This document shows positions 5,085-6,525 of a stretch of 6,525 bases of DNA, in pieces. The notes under the pieces were generated by a model, which saw only the letters and a list, made by a program, of their open reading frames with translations, had not been told where the DNA came from and did not search any database. Origin of the DNA: Anaerolineales bacterium. Its GTDB lineage: Bacteria > Chloroflexota > Anaerolineae > Anaerolineales > Villigracilaceae. The DNA is taken from contig JAEURF010000098.1 in the NCBI GenBank assembly GCA_016789205.1, positions 1 to 6,525 on the forward strand. Direction: 5' to 3'. A program made the translations under genes and the position numbers. Each line of letters starts with the position of its first letter. The stretch's first letter is position 1.

Positions 5085-5912
5085 TCTATATTTTTGACAA
5101 AGTATCTTCCACTCATCAATAGACAAAGTCTCCGCCCGCCTCTTTGACTCAATTGCGGCTTGCTTCAGCAGGGACTCACTTTCTGCAGTTGAAACATGCA
5201 AACCAGAAGCAAGCGAGTTATGCAACATTTTCCGTTTTTGGCTAAAACCGGCTTTGGTAAGTTTGAAAAAAGTATTTATTAAATCTTTTTCAATTAATGG
5301 CTCATCATAAATATCAATTCGTAAAATAGCAGAATCTACTTTTGGAACAGGGTGAAATGACTCGGCCGGGATAATCGCATGAATACTCGGCTTTCCATAC
5401 ACTTGCACGCTCAACGCCAGCAGACTTAAATCTCCGGGCTTGGCACAGATTCGTTCCGCGACTTCTTTTTGAATCGTCAACACAATTCGACGCGGCTTGT
5501 TTTCACTTTCTAATAAATGCCGAATAATAGCAGATGTGATGTTATATGGAATGTTCGCCGCGACAATATAATTTGGCTGGTGGATAATATCCGCGATGTT
5601 GAGTTCAAGAATATCAGCATGAATAATTTTTACATTGGAATATGGTTTTAATGTCGCTTTCAAGGGAGGCAAAAGGTCTCGGTCGAGTTCAACAGCTGTC
5701 ACCTGAGATGAAGAGGCGGCGAGGTAGCGCGTTAAACTGCCTAGTCCAGGACCAATCTCCAAAACAAAATCATCTGGCAAAATTTCTGCGGCTTCGACAA
5801 TTTTGATTAAAGCCGAATCATCTTGCAAAAAATTTTGACCGAGTTTTTTATCGGCACGCAAGCCGTATGTTTTAAGTAAGGCTTGTGCATCAAGTGATGG
5901 AATATTTTTCAT
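5082..5912 (-). CDS. rsmA: 16S rRNA dimethyladenosine transferase (RsmA/KsgA)
   Basis: A SAM-dependent methyltransferase that dimethylates two adjacent adenosines in the 3' terminal hairpin of 16S rRNA during small-subunit maturation. From the ATG at 5912 it has 276 residues, normal for the family. Motifs in order: KKLGQNFLQD (residues 22-31), SAM-binding EIGPGLGSLT (52-61), VELDRDL with the ribose-binding Glu75, ADILEL (99-104), and the catalytic NIPYNITSAI (120-129, NxPY). FHPVPKVDSAILR (186-198) and KRRAETLSI (257-265) complete the family pattern. The ATG at 5912 overlaps the LCP stop as ATGA, a usual sign of translational coupling. A TTG two codons upstream (5918) is possible but less likely. 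No independent ribosome site is evident. The product yields S-adenosylhomocysteine, the substrate of AhcY, but the genes are on opposite strands. Erm-type 23S methylases are relatives; the length and motifs fit RsmA better. Confidence 0.95.
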   Translation of the reverse strand: MKNIPSLDAQALLKTYGLRADKKLGQNFLQDDSALIKIVEAAEILPDDFVLEIGPGLGSLTRYLAASSSQVTAVELDRDLLPPLKATLKPYSNVKIIHADILELNIADIIHQPNYIVAANIPYNITSAIIRHLLESENKPRRIVLTIQKEVAERICAKPGDLSLLALSVQVYGKPSIHAIIPAESFHPVPKVDSAILRIDIYDEPLIEKDLINTFFKLTKAGFSQKRKMLHNSLASGLHVSTAESESLLKQAAIESKRRAETLSIDEWKILCQKYR

Positions 5913-6525
5913 TCGCAAGCGACCGGTGTATCTTCTTCATCTGTAATTTGAAGTGGGGCAGTGGCGGGCAGGGGCCACATACCACTTTGAAAGCGTGTGA
6001 CGTAATCTCTTAAGATATTGAAATCTGCCGCGAGGACAGAAACACGTTTATCAAACACAGGGTCGAATTCGCGTGTGGTTTTGAAAAGGTCTCCCGGAAA
6101 ACTGACCAATGAAATATTTTCTGGTGGCATTTGTGTAGCCAAACATGCTAATTGACTTAATTGTCCTGGTGTGAAATCGGTGCGAATATTATCTTTGAAG
6201 GCTTCGATGAGTTCAGGGATTTGTGTAACGATGGCTGGGCTGGTTAATTTTTTTCGTAAGGCGCATAAAACTATATTTTGATTATCAGCCCGTTCAAAAA
6301 TTCCACCTTCGCGATTACGGGCGAGTTTAAGTGCTTGAGCACCATCTAAATGATGTTCGCCAATCGGCAAGTCAGCCGTGCGGGCGGTTTCTTTATCTTT
6401 GATGTTAACGTCAATGCCACCCACTGCATCAATAATCTTCTCAAACGTGCGCATGTTGACGGTGATGTAGTGGTCAACTTGGGCACCGAAATTTAGATTT
6501 AATGTCAGCGCGAGCAGACCTGAAC
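5909..6525 (-). CDS. LCP (LytR-CpsA-Psr) family protein, C-terminal part (partial at right edge)
   Basis: The frame stays open to the window edge: 23 codons precede the internal ATG at 6454 and include FGAQVDHYITVNMRTFEKI, a conserved LCP block, so that ATG is not the start. About 204 residues are visible. LCP proteins are membrane-anchored enzymes with an extracytoplasmic domain that transfer polyprenyl-linked glycans to peptidoglycan or other envelope acceptors. Seen: DHYITVNMRTFEKIIDAVGG with IDVN, LDGAQALKLARNREGG with the conserved Arg pair region, and the ADNQNIVLCALRKKL helix. Beyond the catalytic domain is a region of about 100 residues (IPELIEAFKDNIRTDFTPGQLSQL, then FPGDLF, FDPVFDKR) and an acidic end. 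The N-terminal anchor and first substrate-binding residues are outside the window. The stop overlaps the rsmA start by four bases (ATGA). Confidence 0.88.
   Translation of the reverse strand, partial: SGLLALTLNLNFGAQVDHYITVNMRTFEKIIDAVGGIDVNIKDKETARTADLPIGEHHLDGAQALKLARNREGGIFERADNQNIVLCALRKKLTSPAIVTQIPELIEAFKDNIRTDFTPGQLSQLACLATQMPPENISLVSFPGDLFKTTREFDPVFDKRVSVLAADFNILRDYVTRFQSGMWPLPATAPLQITDEEDTPVACE

Noticed and set aside
5916..5918. TTG at 5918 as start of rsmA.
   Set aside because: The ATG two codons later forms an ATGA overlap with the upstream stop, the more usual arrangement, and no conserved residues are lost.
6452..6454. ATG at 6454 as start of the LCP gene.
   Set aside because: The upstream 23 codons stay open and encode the conserved FGAQVDHYITVN block, so the gene continues beyond the window.

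Overview
The window reads as a moderately AT-rich bacterial chromosome segment, most likely from the Chloroflexota (class Anaerolineae). This placement is inference from protein style: two lipoproteins with a TP-rich linker, a Cys-containing bacterial SH3 domain and a fibronectin-III-like domain, an LCP-family protein, and an S-adenosylhomocysteine hydrolase (SAHH) with a lineage-style insertion. No rRNA or tRNA gene is present to confirm it. There are six protein genes, all intact except the two cut by the window edges. I see no CRISPR array, tRNA, transposase or integrase.

Left half, plus strand (1-3154): the 3' part of mtnA (methylthioribose-1-phosphate isomerase), then a PfkB-family kinase best read as an adenosine kinase, then ahcY (SAHH). 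Together they suggest a salvage cluster for the by-products of S-adenosylmethionine use. MtnA acts on the methylthioadenosine branch. AhcY splits S-adenosylhomocysteine into homocysteine and adenosine, and the kinase would turn that adenosine into AMP and so pull the reversible AhcY reaction forward. A terminator hairpin with a perfect TATAAT box upstream separates mtnA from the kinase and ends only 13 bases before the kinase start. The kinase and ahcY are 93 bases apart and look co-transcribed. A strong bidirectional terminator follows ahcY and separates it from the opposite-strand genes.

Right half, minus strand (3234-6525): in transcription order, an LCP (LytR-CpsA-Psr) protein that runs off the right edge, rsmA/ksgA (16S rRNA dimethyladenosine transferase) joined to it by an ATGA overlap, then lipoprotein B and lipoprotein A. 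A and B are tandem paralogs. Each keeps the same module: two TRGTACTA boxes 24 bp apart, a 17-bp gap, a TTGACC-16-CATAAT promoter, a GGAG ribosome site 7 bases before ATG, the lipoprotein gene, and a GCCTYGCGGA-type terminator. Their N-terminal halves are nearly identical and their C-terminal domains have diverged.

The part most worth a second look is this duplicated lipoprotein module with its geometrically conserved upstream boxes. The terminator-in-leader arrangement before the kinase comes next. The rest of the gene content is ordinary, and I do not see a clearly new multi-gene system.
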